Positions 1 to 10,700 of a stretch of DNA of 64,000 nucleotides are shown here, in pieces (the stretch's first letter is position 1; each line of letters begins with the position of its first letter). The notes beneath the pieces are model-generated. The model was not told the DNA's origin and ran no database searches. It worked only from the letters and a program-made list of their open reading frames with translations. This DNA comes from Bolinopsis microptera (taxonomy: Eukaryota > Ctenophora > Tentaculata > Lobata > Bolinopsidae). Made by a program: the position numbers and the translations under genes. The stretch spans positions 13,711,337 to 13,775,336 of the forward strand of contig NC_087080.1 of NCBI RefSeq assembly GCF_026151205.1. The letters run 5' to 3'.

Positions 1-1020
1 ATCAGTAAACCATCCGAGCAGGTGTTCTGCAGGAGCCACCAATTGAACAGATGACACCTTCCTCCTACAATACTAAATGCAAAAGTTATATATATATAGG
101 GAGAAATTATAAAATCTTTCCTTGTATTTTACAAAGCATAGTTGTTGGTGATTAGTGGTGCAGTTGAATTATGTGACCCGAACCTGTAATGTAAAAACAC
201 TTCAAGAACCCTTAAATCCTTATATGGTATAATTTTACTCAAATTTCATATTATGAAAGCTATAAGCATGTCTTAATGTGTGGAATAATTCTACACTCCT
301 CACGATGCTCTTGATCTAGGAAGAATGCGTTTTGCTGTAGTGTGCCACACTCCACATGCGGGGAAAGCCAAGAGCAAGTCTATTAGCTCAGGATAACAAC
401 AATTTCAGGAAAACAACAATTTTATTTAGTATCAATTAAAGCAAACAAAATAATATTTTATATATAACTATCAGGACCTTTATACCAGAAATCTAAGGGG
501 ACTTGGAGTAGCAATAGAGTGGCTAGAAGGTACATATACCTTTAACAAAAATACGTCAAAAAGAATCCAGGGTGGTACAGGATCGGAGAGTGCAGACCAT
601 GTAGTTTACGCACCCTAAAATTATCACATACTCTTTTACATATTGTCTTCAAGTCTAACCCAAAATTAAAACCTTGATTTACCGCCAACACCAATTCATC
701 AGGGTTAAATCTTTTCCCAAAAACAACGGTAATATGAGGGTTTTACTGTACATTCTAATGTATTCTAATACCTTATATTATACCTTATATTATTGATTTT
801 CTCAGTAGGGTGCACTGCTAACAGTCCTATGATCTGATTTGTGGCATCCTTTACAGCACCATTTAACCTCTTATATAGCAGTTTATTAATATAATGTTTA
901 ATTATTCATTGTTGTATAAAACTTTTATCAAAGTTCACTCCAACACACTGCTGCGACCATTTTCAAAAAAGTTTTGGTTTTGCTTTAAAAAAGGTATCAA
1001 TTTATATAACCCCGCTTACA
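1..1020. other. No gene seen
   Basis: AT-rich sequence without a convincing reading frame, RNA gene or repeat structure that I could recognise. Confidence 0.5.
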
Positions 1021-1022
1021 TT

Positions 1023-1203
1023 GTATTGCTATTATTTGCTATTATTTGCTATAATTTGCTATAATTTACTATTAATTGCTATTAATTGCTATTTATTGCT
1101 ATTTATTGCTATTTATTGCTATTTATTGCTATTAATTTCTATTAAAGTATGTTTCTATTATTTGCTATTATTTGCTATTATTTGTTATTATTTGTTATTA
1201 TCA
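1023..1203. repeat. Minisatellite, TTTGCTATTA-type units
   Basis: About eighteen imperfect units of 9-10 bases built on TTGCTATTA / TTGCTATTTA. The apparent Tyr/Leu-rich open frame through it is a by-product of the repeat. Confidence 0.85.
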
Positions 1204-1570
1204 TGCTGTGTAGTCTGTATCCAGCTTTGTAAGTACTCAAATACACAAAAAGAGTGAACATTACTTACTTTACCACGTTACTGTAACTTCTAACAGTACA
1301 CTATAACATTACTTTACCACGTAAATTTGAAAAGATATTATGTCTAACATTGTGCTGATATACCTTTTTCAAATTTTCCACTTTGCAGTTTTATTGTGTT
1401 CAATGACCCTAATTCTACATTTTTCCCAATTTTTTGCCCTCAAAATCATCCATGAAATCAGCCAAAATTGTTCATTTTAAGCCCCTCAAAAACATCACTC
1501 TGAGGGCAGTAATAATTAAAGTTTCTCATTAAACAAGAGACGTTAAGCTTCTAGCTGGTAGGTAACTCAT

Positions 1571-2155
1571 TTAGCATTCAGGTGCGCTTGCAGCTTGCAA
1601 CTGGCTGATCCTTTGTTTAATATCCTGTAAATGGAATTGTCTATTCTGAAAAGTACGGTCACCAATAACATCAACAGTTTCTTGAATGGTGTTTTTGCAG
1701 TGAGGTGCGTGCAGTCGACCCGATTCGGGAATCAGAATTGGATTATTTCTCCTACAATAAGGTAGTTCGTATACACTGCTTTCGATTTCAAGTATTCTTA
1801 TACGAACTCTTTTGGGTTTCTTCTTTGTGTACAGATTCTTAAAAACTTTTTTGGTTGGTGTCTCTTTAGTGTAGTCTTTATAGTTGTTTTCTGATTTAAA
1901 CCATGGGTTATTCGTTCTTAGATCAAGTTTAAATATTCGCTCTAGAGTAACAACGAATTCGAATTTTTGTAAATTGTTGCCAAATTTAACATGTTTTAGT
2001 TGAGTGGATATTTCAGAGGCGTGAAAGGATGAGTTAACTCTGTCGGTAGAGAAGGTTTTTGGTATTTGTAAATCCAATGAGAAGAAAATATTTTCGACTT
2101 CGTCAACTGCTAATGGTTCAGAATTTTCTATTTCCGAAAAGTATGTTGTAGACAT
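1571..2155 (-). CDS. Unknown 194-residue single-exon protein
   Basis: I do not recognise this protein. The frame runs uninterrupted from an ATG at 2155 to a TAA at 1571, far longer than chance frames in this AT-rich stretch, and its composition is protein-like rather than low complexity. The N-terminal 35 residues are acidic. Residues about 95-125 are strongly basic, with a Lys-Lys-Lys-Pro-Lys-Arg run that could be a nuclear localisation signal or nucleic-acid contact. A short Cys/His-containing segment (YCRRNN ... APHCKN) lies near 140-160, and the C terminus looks helical. No signal peptide or membrane segment is visible. It has no introns and is surrounded by repeats, so it could be a retrocopy, a gene from a mobile element, or one exon of a larger gene. 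Whether it is expressed is unknown. Confidence 0.5.
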   Translation of the reverse strand: MSTTYFSEIENSEPLAVDEVENIFFSLDLQIPKTFSTDRVNSSFHASEISTQLKHVKFGNNLQKFEFVVTLERIFKLDLRTNNPWFKSENNYKDYTKETPTKKVFKNLYTKKKPKRVRIRILEIESSVYELPYCRRNNPILIPESGRLHAPHCKNTIQETVDVIGDRTFQNRQFHLQDIKQRISQLQAASAPEC

Positions 2156-2260
2156 AATATGGTGAAGGTTTGTGGTTACGTTTTAATATGATTAAACTAT
2201 TGTAGTTTCTTAAATACCTGTAACCGATTAACGTTAGTTATAACGGTTATCGTAACAAAA

Positions 2261-2361
2261 GCAGTCCTTCGGGGAAGTAGACCAGGCGGGATTCGAACCC
2301 ACATGTTCCCGCAGAGGAAAGTTACCGTTAACTCACTAGTCTGAGGCCCCAACCGGACTGC
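2261..2361 (-). repeat. tRNA-like sequence, probable SINE head or tRNA pseudogene
   Basis: On the minus strand the ends GCAGTCC and GGACTGC can pair as a 7-bp stem. A T-arm-like segment with a B-box-like GGGTTCGAATCCC core lies inside, and TAGTGAGTTAACGG resembles an A box. The distance from T arm to 3' end is about 25 nt too long for a normal tRNA, and a clean cloverleaf with anticodon arm cannot be drawn. A degenerate tRNA-derived repeat is more likely than a working tRNA. Confidence 0.5.
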
Positions 2362-2943
2362 TGCATAATCACAATTACGAGTGTACTTATGGCAGTATAA
2401 GTGATTATAAATACCAAGCTCGTTGGACCAGGTCAGCTCCCATGCTTGTGAAACTAAATGTGAATTTGCGTGTGATGTGAGTGTAACTGTAAAATAAAAG
2501 ATATAAGCATTGGTCTCTTACTTATTAAAGTGCTCGTCTGTTAAGCTAGTTGTCTCATCTCTCACTTTTCCTTGCAAAGAGAAATCTTTAGGAGAAACCG
2601 ATCCAAACATTACACTTATAGTTGCATGTGACACTGTATCACTTTCTATATTAATATAGAAGCCGCATGAGAGTGCAGTAGTGATTATATATAATAAGCT
2701 CCCAAGGCGAGTCACGCGGCCGTTTCCCTACGTCAGCTGACCTCTGGCTCTATATAAATCAACATTACACATCAAGTTATAAGCAATCCACGTGATCAAC
2801 TTTAACCAATCAGAAGACATACAGCCGCGTGATATGACGCTGAAAACCAATCAAATGGTCATATTTTGACTCATGTGACAACTGTGCAGAATAAATAGGA
2901 TATCGATATTGTACAGCACCCAGATCACTACTCTGACCTAGAA
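2362..2943. other. No gene seen
   Basis: Only short frames without coding character. No repeat stands out. Confidence 0.4.
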
Positions 2944-3270
2944 CTTGACGGATGTTACTTGTTTAAATTTCTTCGAAGTAGCGCGCGCTGCTTTCTTCTC
3001 GAAATATAATCAGCCCGAGGCAAGTGTTGTAGCCGTAGGTTTATAAGTATAACCTACCAAGACGCTTGACCATTGTTAATGGACTAGCCCGGCGCGCGCT
3101 ACTTCGAAGAGGCGCGCTACGTCGAAGAAATTAAGACGAGTAACATCTTGTCATACGTTGTCATACGCCTACAGTGTATGACCCGCCGCGCACGAGCTCC
3201 CCCTGTATCGTAGAAACTCTACAGTGAAACGACGATGGGGGTCACGACGTGATACAAGTAACATCCGTCA
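2944..3270. mobile_element. Foldback / MITE-like inverted-repeat element, ~327 bp
   Basis: The outer ends are TTGACGGATGTTACTTGT (from 2944) and its exact reverse complement ending at 3270. Inside, a second inverted pair (AATTTCTTCGAAGTAGCGCG from about 2967 and its complement in 3092-3133, partly duplicated) makes a long hairpin. The middle carries the motif GTAGGTTTATAA...CCTACCAAGACGC, found again near 7490 and 32690. No coding frame is present, so it is non-autonomous. Confidence 0.65.
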
Positions 3271-4188
3271 ACTTTTATACCCTCAGGGTACGGCCGTACG
3301 GGGTTTCCGTAAGATATTGGAAAAAATTCGGGAGATCGAGTGACACCGAGACCGCAATATTATTTTTGTTTTATTGAATAATTGTTATATTTATTGATAT
3401 TATAATAAATATTGAATGACTTCTAACTTCACTGTGATGTTCCCCGTGATATTTTACAAAGCTTGAATGTAAGAGACACAATAAAGACTTCATACGTTTC
3501 GTAACAACTACAAGGTAAGGAGAAATAGTCTAAGAACATAACATCTACATTCTTCAAGTTTAATTGCAATATAAAAATGATATTAACATTGAACTGAAGC
3601 GGCTCTTAGTCTTACTCTTACTAATTAACTCGCCAGTACGCTATCACGTGACTTGGGTTTTTTCGGGTTTGCACTTTGCAGCTAAACAAAACTGTCTCAT
3701 CTAAACTCTAATAATCGATTAAATACAATTACATGGGATCTGCGCATACTGACAATTATCAATTTCAATTTGTGTATTACACATCCTTTCACAAGTCGCC
3801 TAATTTCCAACTATGATACAAAATTGAAAGTCCCATGATACATTATTACAAATGAAAAATTCCATTCATTCCCAACAGTACTGTTAATAGCGCCTCCAAC
3901 GAGCTTGAGACTTGAATTGTTGAGCATTGAGTGTCTGTGGTAATGCAGGCAGCGGCACACCTGGCACGCCAATCCCAATGCGCAGCGCTCTTTTCGAGCT
4001 TCTCGCGAGTAGCGAGCAATAGACTAGCAAGCTAAGTAATCTGCGGTACAATATACACATAACTGTGCAATTGCTAGTTGGGCAAGTAAGTAAGCTTAGA
4101 GCGGTTCTTTAACTTTCAGCTACCACGTGTTCAACGTCTTTGTCATCTCTATTACGCTTGAGATATTTTTCAACTGAAACATTGTTAA
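3271..4188. other. No gene seen
   Basis: AT-rich single-copy-looking sequence. No supported coding region or repeat. Confidence 0.4.
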
Positions 4189-4986
4189 AATTCAACACAA
4201 GAGTTCTGGTATTACCGTAATAGATATATTTGTATTTCTAAAAGAGACAGTAATACATGTTTCTTTTCCAATAAAACCTATGATTCTCATGCCTGCTTTA
4301 GTCAAGATGACCTAAAAGAGGCTGTTAAATTTATTATTTATAACACTTATGTCGTCTTCGGTGGGATTGTATTCATACAAACCAAGGGTATTCCTATGGG
4401 TGGAAATTCAAGTTCCCCTATAGCTGATCTCACTGTTGGCAAAAAGGAATTTAATTATATGAAACGTTTACTTCAGGAAAAGAAAATGGGATTAGTAAAG
4501 ATATTATCCAATAATAAACGATATGTTGACGATTTATCTATTATTAACTACCTTTACTTTCATAAATTGATTAAAGATATTTATCCTAATTCATTGGAGA
4601 TGGAGCGAGCTGGTTCCAATAATAAAATCATTAACTACCTTGATTTAAATATTAATATTTCCACAGAAGGACTAGAAATATCAGTGTATAACAAAACTGA
4701 TGATTTTAATTTTCATGTTGTATCCCTTACATTTCCTCACAGTAACATCCCAACCGAGGTTGGCTACAACGTTTTTTCAAGTCAAGTTCTTAGATATGGT
4801 AATGTTTGCACTAGATTGGATATCTTTACCTCCCATCTTCACAAAATATTCAAAATTCTAATTGATAGAGGATATAGCCGTGATAGACTGATTAAAGGCA
4901 TTAAACGTTGTCTGAGGAAATATGATAACGTTTTCAGGAAGTTCGGTATTCTAGATGACCGTAACATTATTAAAGAACTCCCCTGA
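4189..4986 (+). CDS. Reverse transcriptase fragment, Penelope-like
   Basis: The frame is open from 4189 (after a TAA at 4186) to a stop at 4984-4986, and is coding well upstream of its first ATG at 4396. It shows reverse-transcriptase landmarks in order: a QTKGIPMGGNSSSPIADL-type motif around 4366-4430, then the catalytic YVDDL at about 4520-4535, then a NYLDLNI motif and a C-terminal region ending in a basic KGIKRCLRKYD stretch. This arrangement (IPMGG then YVDDL) resembles Penelope-like and related cnidarian reverse transcriptases rather than LINE or LTR types. The N-terminal part of the RT and any endonuclease are missing, so the element is 5'-truncated and probably dead, although the remaining frame has no stop. 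Family placement is from motif memory only. Confidence 0.7.
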   Translation, partial: NSTQEFWYYRNRYICISKRDSNTCFFSNKTYDSHACFSQDDLKEAVKFIIYNTYVVFGGIVFIQTKGIPMGGNSSSPIADLTVGKKEFNYMKRLLQEKKMGLVKILSNNKRYVDDLSIINYLYFHKLIKDIYPNSLEMERAGSNNKIINYLDLNINISTEGLEISVYNKTDDFNFHVVSLTFPHSNIPTEVGYNVFSSQVLRYGNVCTRLDIFTSHLHKIFKILIDRGYSRDRLIKGIKRCLRKYDNVFRKFGILDDRNIIKELP

Positions 4987-5689
4987 TATCTTTTGATTTA
5001 TTGAAACACGGGTACTAACTCTGCTCAACTGAACAAATTCTGAAACTTAGGTGAATAAGTGTACAACGTGCTAAACCGAAGTTCAGACTGACCAGTGAAA
5101 ATGGGCGAGCGTACCAAGTGTCATTTTAATTAGAAGTTTTAGTCAGTGATTTATTATTGAAGCTTGTAATTACAATATCTAATGCTCCTATAAATACTTT
5201 AATTAATTGTATGTCCTGTTTTTCTTTTTCCTTCCTCTTTTCCTTGTCATCCCCTTTAGTTTTAAGATTCTTGCTATAAATGGCTACAGCTAACACTATT
5301 AATGCTAAGTACCAAACAACAAGTGGAGGTGGATCGTTGGTATACCATTAAATCGATTTAACACCGCAATTCCAGTCGCAAGCCTGGGACCACTACTAGC
5401 ATAGTCACAACATCTACAAAGCTGCCATATAGCCTGACTGACAATTTTCTCGACTGACTGACAATGTTTCTTCTTTTTCCCCATTTAGAATACAAAGATT
5501 AGTACATTTTAGCTTATGATTAATATTATATTTTTACCTATAGTTTACCTAGACTACTTACTTACCTAGCAAATAAATTAAAAGCATATCAACAATCAAG
5601 AATAAAGCAACAATCCACATTACGAGCGTGCCAAATTACTCGAAATTCGAGATTTTTCTAAAAAGCAGTTAAAACCATTTTAAATCGAC
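4987..5689. other. No gene seen
   Basis: AT-rich. May include the 3' tail of the upstream retroelement, but no end or target duplication could be fixed. Confidence 0.35.
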
Positions 5690-6063
5690 GTATTTTTGAA
5701 CGCTGATTCCGAACACCCCACATGACATTCACATAGGGTTAGAAATAGAATGCTCCACTGTACTGGCGAATGATCAGTGAAATTTCTAGTCAGGGTTTAA
5801 GGGGGGGGGGGGGGGGGGTCGAAATGCGATTCTACGTTGATTCTGATTTACATAATCCCTAATCCCAACCCTAACCCTAACCATAACCCCGAAGCTATCC
5901 ATAATCTAATCCACAACCCTAACCCTAACCCGGCCCTAAATAATCGAATTCACGTTTTACTAGCCTGTCACGTGACCAAAACGGTTTTTGACCATAACTC
6001 TCCAGAGAAGCATTTTTAACCCTACGTCATGGGGGGTGATTCGGAATCAGCGTCCAAAAATAC
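5690..6063. mobile_element. Short inverted-repeat element with poly-G and telomere-like core
   Basis: The left end reads GTATTTTTGAACGCTGATTC onward and the right end is its complement (GTATTTTTGGACGCTGATTC read inward). Similarity continues for about 55 bp, including a shared CATGAC...TAGGGTTA block. The core holds an 18-base G run (5801-5818) and degenerate CCCTAACCCTAA blocks (about 5863-5935). No coding frame is present. A target duplication was not identified. Confidence 0.6.
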
Positions 6064-6091
6064 ACCGATTCAGATCACTTTCATGCCTAAA

Positions 6092-6519
6092 GGCCAGGTA
6101 GCGTAGTTGGTTGATCATCGGATTTGTAATCGTAAGATTGCGAGTTCGAATCCCACTGCCTGCCTAGTCGTGGGGTGAGCGTCGTTGACGCTCTGCTAAG
6201 GATCCCGAGTGGTCTATGTAGCCCCACGGTTCACTCAGCCGAATGCTCGAGAAATCGGGGTGTGAGGGTTAAATGAGGAGCTGTGCTTGATCAACACAGC
6301 GAAGCCTCGGGCGAAGAAAGTGTGGCATAGTGCCTTAACCGTTGCTGGCCTTAGAACGATCCTTCGGCTTCTTGTAAAGCTCTTCCTTGAAAGTGCTGGT
6401 TTACATTGTAATGCAGGTAATGCCGAAGTAAAAATAACAAAGGTGGTCGACTCATTCGATGGCCTTGTTGCGGTCGCAACGAATCCTCATAAGATAAGAA
6501 GATAAGATAAGATAAGAAA
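6092..6519 (+). mobile_element. tRNA-derived SINE with GATAA-repeat tail
   Basis: The head looks like a tRNA: TAGCGTAGTTGG is a perfect A-box match and GAGTTCGAATCCC a near-perfect B box. The anticodon-loop region reads TTTGTAAT, suggesting tRNA-Thr(TGT) ancestry. A body of about 330 bp unrelated to tRNA follows and ends in short (A)GATAA repeats near 6488-6519, typical of tRNA SINEs with simple-repeat tails. Part of the same body occurs inverted at 20036-20107, which confirms that it is dispersed. The open frame crossing the body is not a gene. Confidence 0.8.
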
Positions 6520-7290
6520 GGGCCTTTTCACAAGAATTTTCTTAAAATTTGGGCGAGCGATTTAGTAGGAGCGAGAATTCACAGTTAGCTAGATACTGAG
6601 CTGATAATCATAGAGAAGGTGTAGTGTAGGCTTACCTTCTATATAAAGTTGGTTTCATTCAAAAATATTGATATTTGACTAATTTATGGGCCAAAATCGA
6701 TCAAATTTGGTGCGTATGCCCAAATATGGTCATATGGTTTTTGGCTCATAACTCAGTCATTTTTGTCCAATCTTGAGGAAAATTCATATACGAGTTTAGG
6801 GGACCACTAGCTACAAGAGAGCACCTAAAATGGGTAGGTGCTAGATTGGGCCTAATTTGGACCAAATATGGGCGTGGCTGCCCCGCGGGCACCGTTTGGC
6901 GGTGGGGTCCGGGACCCCCTCAAAAGTTCGGTCACCGGTCCTAGTTTGTTGGTCAACAGCTATCTCGAAGTTTCACAAAAAAATCAGGGTGAAACCTGAC
7001 TTACTGTTAGGGTTGGGGTCAAAGTAGATCGAGGGTTATGGTTTTGAATAGTCCCTCAGGGCCATCTAGAGAACGTGTTTAAAGTCACGTGATAGTCAAC
7101 AATCCATTTGATGACAAATCACAAAAGATTAAAACTTTAAAACAGCGTGGATTGTGAGTGGGCCATTGCATCAACTCACCCACATACTGAAGAGCACGTT
7201 GCAGCCTCAGATTCAGGGCCTGAAAACCGGAGCTCGTCTCCTAGCAACCACCACCTCACGTCAGGGAACATGGTCTCGACTGCCTTTGTA
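6520..7290. other. No gene seen
   Basis: No supported reading frame. The GC-rich block near 6880-6930 (GGGGTCCGGGACCCC palindrome) looks like old transposon sequence but could not be assigned. Confidence 0.35.
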
Positions 7291-7394
7291 GCCAAGTTAG
7301 TCATTGTGCCTAGGTGTACGCGCTCACCCTGAAAACAAAGCACCAAGTTAGTCATTGTGCCTAGGTGTACGCGCTCAACCCTGAAACAAAGCAC
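7291..7394. repeat. Direct tandem duplication, ~52 bp unit
   Basis: Two adjacent copies of CAAGTTAGTCATTGTGCCTA...GCGCTCA(A)CCCTGAAACAAAGCAC with two or three differences. Both open frames that cross it are repeat artefacts. Confidence 0.8.
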
Positions 7395-7439
7395 CTAAAT
7401 ATTTGCAAGCTTTTCTTTACTGGGCGGCGCTCAGCATGT

Positions 7440-7515
7440 CATTCCGCTGAATCTTTAACGGGTGATACTCGTAAAATATTTGTTTTACGACGCGCGTCTT
7501 GGTAGGTTATAAACC
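7440..7515 (-). repeat. Dispersed repeat, also present near 32690
   Basis: The reverse complement carries TTGTAGGTTTATAACCTACC, AAGACGCGCG and ATTTTACGAGTATCACCCGT in that order, matching 32683-32765 in the opposite orientation. The first motif also lies inside the foldback element at 2944-3270, so all three may belong to one MITE family. Confidence 0.6.
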
Positions 7516-7718
7516 TACAACCGAATCTCTATTCTATGTTTATGAACATTACAGCCTGGGGTCCCCAGGTAAGCTTTTCTCTGAAAGGAAACAAATATGC
7601 GGTCACACTCACGCTGCTTAAGCGTACATGCAGACTTTTAAAATTACTAACCTATCATTGATGGCAAGTTTGAAGTAACATGACTTCTTTTTCCCCATAA
7701 TAAAATCCAGCATCCCAA

Positions 7719-10700
7719 CTAGAGATTTAACGTTTTCCTTCCCGCGACAAGATGCACAGTCCGATCTTTTCCTTCAATCATCAGGACCTAAAAGAGAATG
7801 ATTTTCTGGTTTACTCTCATTTTACCCGGAATACGCTCAATGCTGCTTTACTGTACACAGAACAAGCATCAAAACAGGTTGTCCATAACTATTGATAAAT
7901 AAACTTATAAAGTAATTTCGCGATCCAGATATGTTTCTAAAGTTATTAAGAAAAGTAAACATTCAGTTTAAAGTATAGATGAGATATCGTTACCCCGGTA
8001 GCGAGTCTTTTTAACCGTCCGCTCAACGTCACAAAGTTTTCGTAGTGATAATCTATCTTATAAGTTTCGTGGGTGGCATCTGCTAGGAACCTGTTGATAA
8101 GAAATTGTAACTATAGTCGTTACCGGACAATTTCACCCAAATTGGACTTTGGGATTCCGAATGATACTAAGATATTGATGTTGGTATACTACGGAAGCGA
8201 AGCTTAATCCATAAACACAACACAACTTACTTTTGAATCTGGGTAACGTCTACTCTAGGACCGTTGACAGCTAAAGTTCTCTCTCTAGAATTATAGTAAA
8301 AGCAAGCACAAGGATGTATGTGGTTGAGGTAGCTATGTCGAATAATATCACCAATGAACGGTCCCTGAAACTCTCCCTCAACATCCTGCAACAAAGATTC
8401 ATCAGTCAGCGTTCTAAAAGCTGAATCACACAGAGATAGTTACCATAATAACACTGCTAGTTACCATGGTAACACTGCTAGTTACCATGGTAACACTGCT
8501 AGTTACCATGGTAACACTGCTAGTTACCATGGTAACACTGCTAGTTACCATGGTAACACTGCTAGTTACCATGGTAACACTGCTAGTTACCATAGTAACA
8601 CCGCTAGTTACCATAGTTACATTGCTATTTACCATAGTAACATTGCTATTTACCATAGTAACACTGCTAGTTACCATGGTAACACTGCTAGTTACCATAG
8701 TAACACTGCTAGTTACCATAGTTACACTACTAGAATTGTAAGAATATATCTTCTTATCTTATAGAGTATTAGTAGAATTAAGAGAGCAAAATCTTTTCGT
8801 TTCATTACAGCTAAGCAGTTTACTGTTTAAATGGTATAAGTACGGCTAAACTATCATTTAGAGGAGTTTTTATTTTGAAAAAAAGTTTTAAAACATGCGA
8901 TTCATGTCGCCAATCAAGGATGATTAAAATACAAAAACATACCATGGTCACGGAAGTCGTATCCGATAAAATGTTTCTTATGTTATCAATACCAGTTTTG
9001 ACATCATCTGCTATTCCAAATACAGTGACAACATTCACTTTACGATTGATAGAATATTCAACCTGAAAATGACATGGATAAAAACCAGATACCTCAACTC
9101 TTCAAATAAAGCCACAAAAGTGAAAGGAAAATCTATTAGGCAGATAGTTACTATAGTAACACTGCTAGTTACCTATCTATTAGGCAGATAGTTACCATAG
9201 TGACACTGCTAGTTACCTATCTATTAGGCAGATAGTTACCATAGTAACACTGCTAGTTACCTATCTATTAGGCAGATAGTTACCATAGTAACACTGCTAG
9301 TTACCTATCTATAGGCAGATAGTTACTATAGTAACACTGCTAGTTACCTATCTATTAGGCAGATAGTTACCATAGTAACACTGCTAGTTACCTATCTATT
9401 AGGCAGATAATTACCATAGTAACACTGTTAGTTACCTATCCATTAGGCAGATAGTTACCATAGTAACACTGCTAGTTACCTATCTATTAGGCAGCACAAC
9501 CTTAATAAGATAGGACACACACTCTCTCTCGGTTACGGTCAACGGTTTCTGGCCTCCTACGGTAAGTGGGAAGCCTTCTCGCCGTGCCCTCAGAATGCAA
9601 CTCCTGCTAGCTACACGCCAGGACTCCCAAAGTATATACATAATCATAAACAAATAAATATCTACGCAACAGACCTCTGGAGTCTTGAAGTTAAGCTGTC
9701 ACTACCTGGCTCAGAGCAAACCCACTTCCGTTATAGTACTTATAAAATATCTATCTATTAGGCAATAGGCAGCATAACCTCAATAAAATAGGGCACACAG
9801 AAACACTCACGTTAAAAGGACGACACTTTATCTCGGTCATTCTCAAGTTCGTGATGTACTTTTGACAAATTTGGGCGTGGTCGTTAGTCAATGAAAGTTC
9901 CTCCACACTAAGATTCTCACTAAAGTCTTGTAATTTTCCGGCTGCTTGCTCCACATGTTTAGCTTGATCGCCGACAACAGAGAAAATGAGATTTTCCTTG
10001 CCTAGTCCCACATTTGCAACCACCTGAAAAAGGAAATGACGTCACGTAAAAAGGAAAACATAACCCGTTTCTGCCTATAATCCTCTGATATTTAGAATTA
10101 GAACCCAGCTAAACGGCACGTAACGCGGCGCGTAACACGGCACGTAACACGGCACGTAACACGGCACGTAACACGGCACGTAACGCGGCACGGAACACGG
10201 CGCGTAACACGGCACGTAACACGGCACGTAACGCGTCACTAATAATCCCAAAATGGGTGTGTGTGTGTGTCTTTCTGTCTGTGTATTGGTAATTTACGAG
10301 TGGCTTTATTAAGAAAGCGGTAAGAGTTATGGGACTTGTCTTTTGGCAGAGTATAATCTCAGAATAGTTCTACTAATTACCATGACAGACACATAATGGA
10401 CACGTAAAACATTAGTTCAAGGAAAGAAAAACTTCATAACAAAATTACCTCCGCATTATCAACTACGCGCTTCGGGACATTCAGAGACATCAGAGCATTT
10501 TTGAACCGGTTTAGTTTTGACCTACTACCTTCAGAACCGTCACAGATAATACTGGTGTTCAGATGAACTTCACGATAGTGAACACCTTCCATTATTTCAG
10601 CTAACTTCTTTCGTGCTTCTTCAACTTCTCTTGTATCTCCGTCCAGGGTTATATTCCAGAGAGGGACTGTATTTACAAATATTGTACAATTCTTCTGTAA

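Noticed and set aside
2261-2361. Functional tRNA gene
   Set aside because: T arm sits about 25 nt too far from the 3' end and no proper anticodon arm can be drawn.
5837-6019. Asn-Pro repeat protein
   Set aside because: Translation of degenerate CCCTAA repeats.
6287-6505. 72-residue plus-strand frame
   Set aside because: Lies within the SINE body.
8426-8741. Overlapping open frames on both strands (MVTSSV and MVTLLV repeats)
   Set aside because: The 21-bp repeat unit is divisible by three, so frames stay open automatically; no splice or start context.
9137-9493. CRISPR-like array of regular repeats
   Set aside because: Units are contiguous without unique spacers and lie in a eukaryotic intron.
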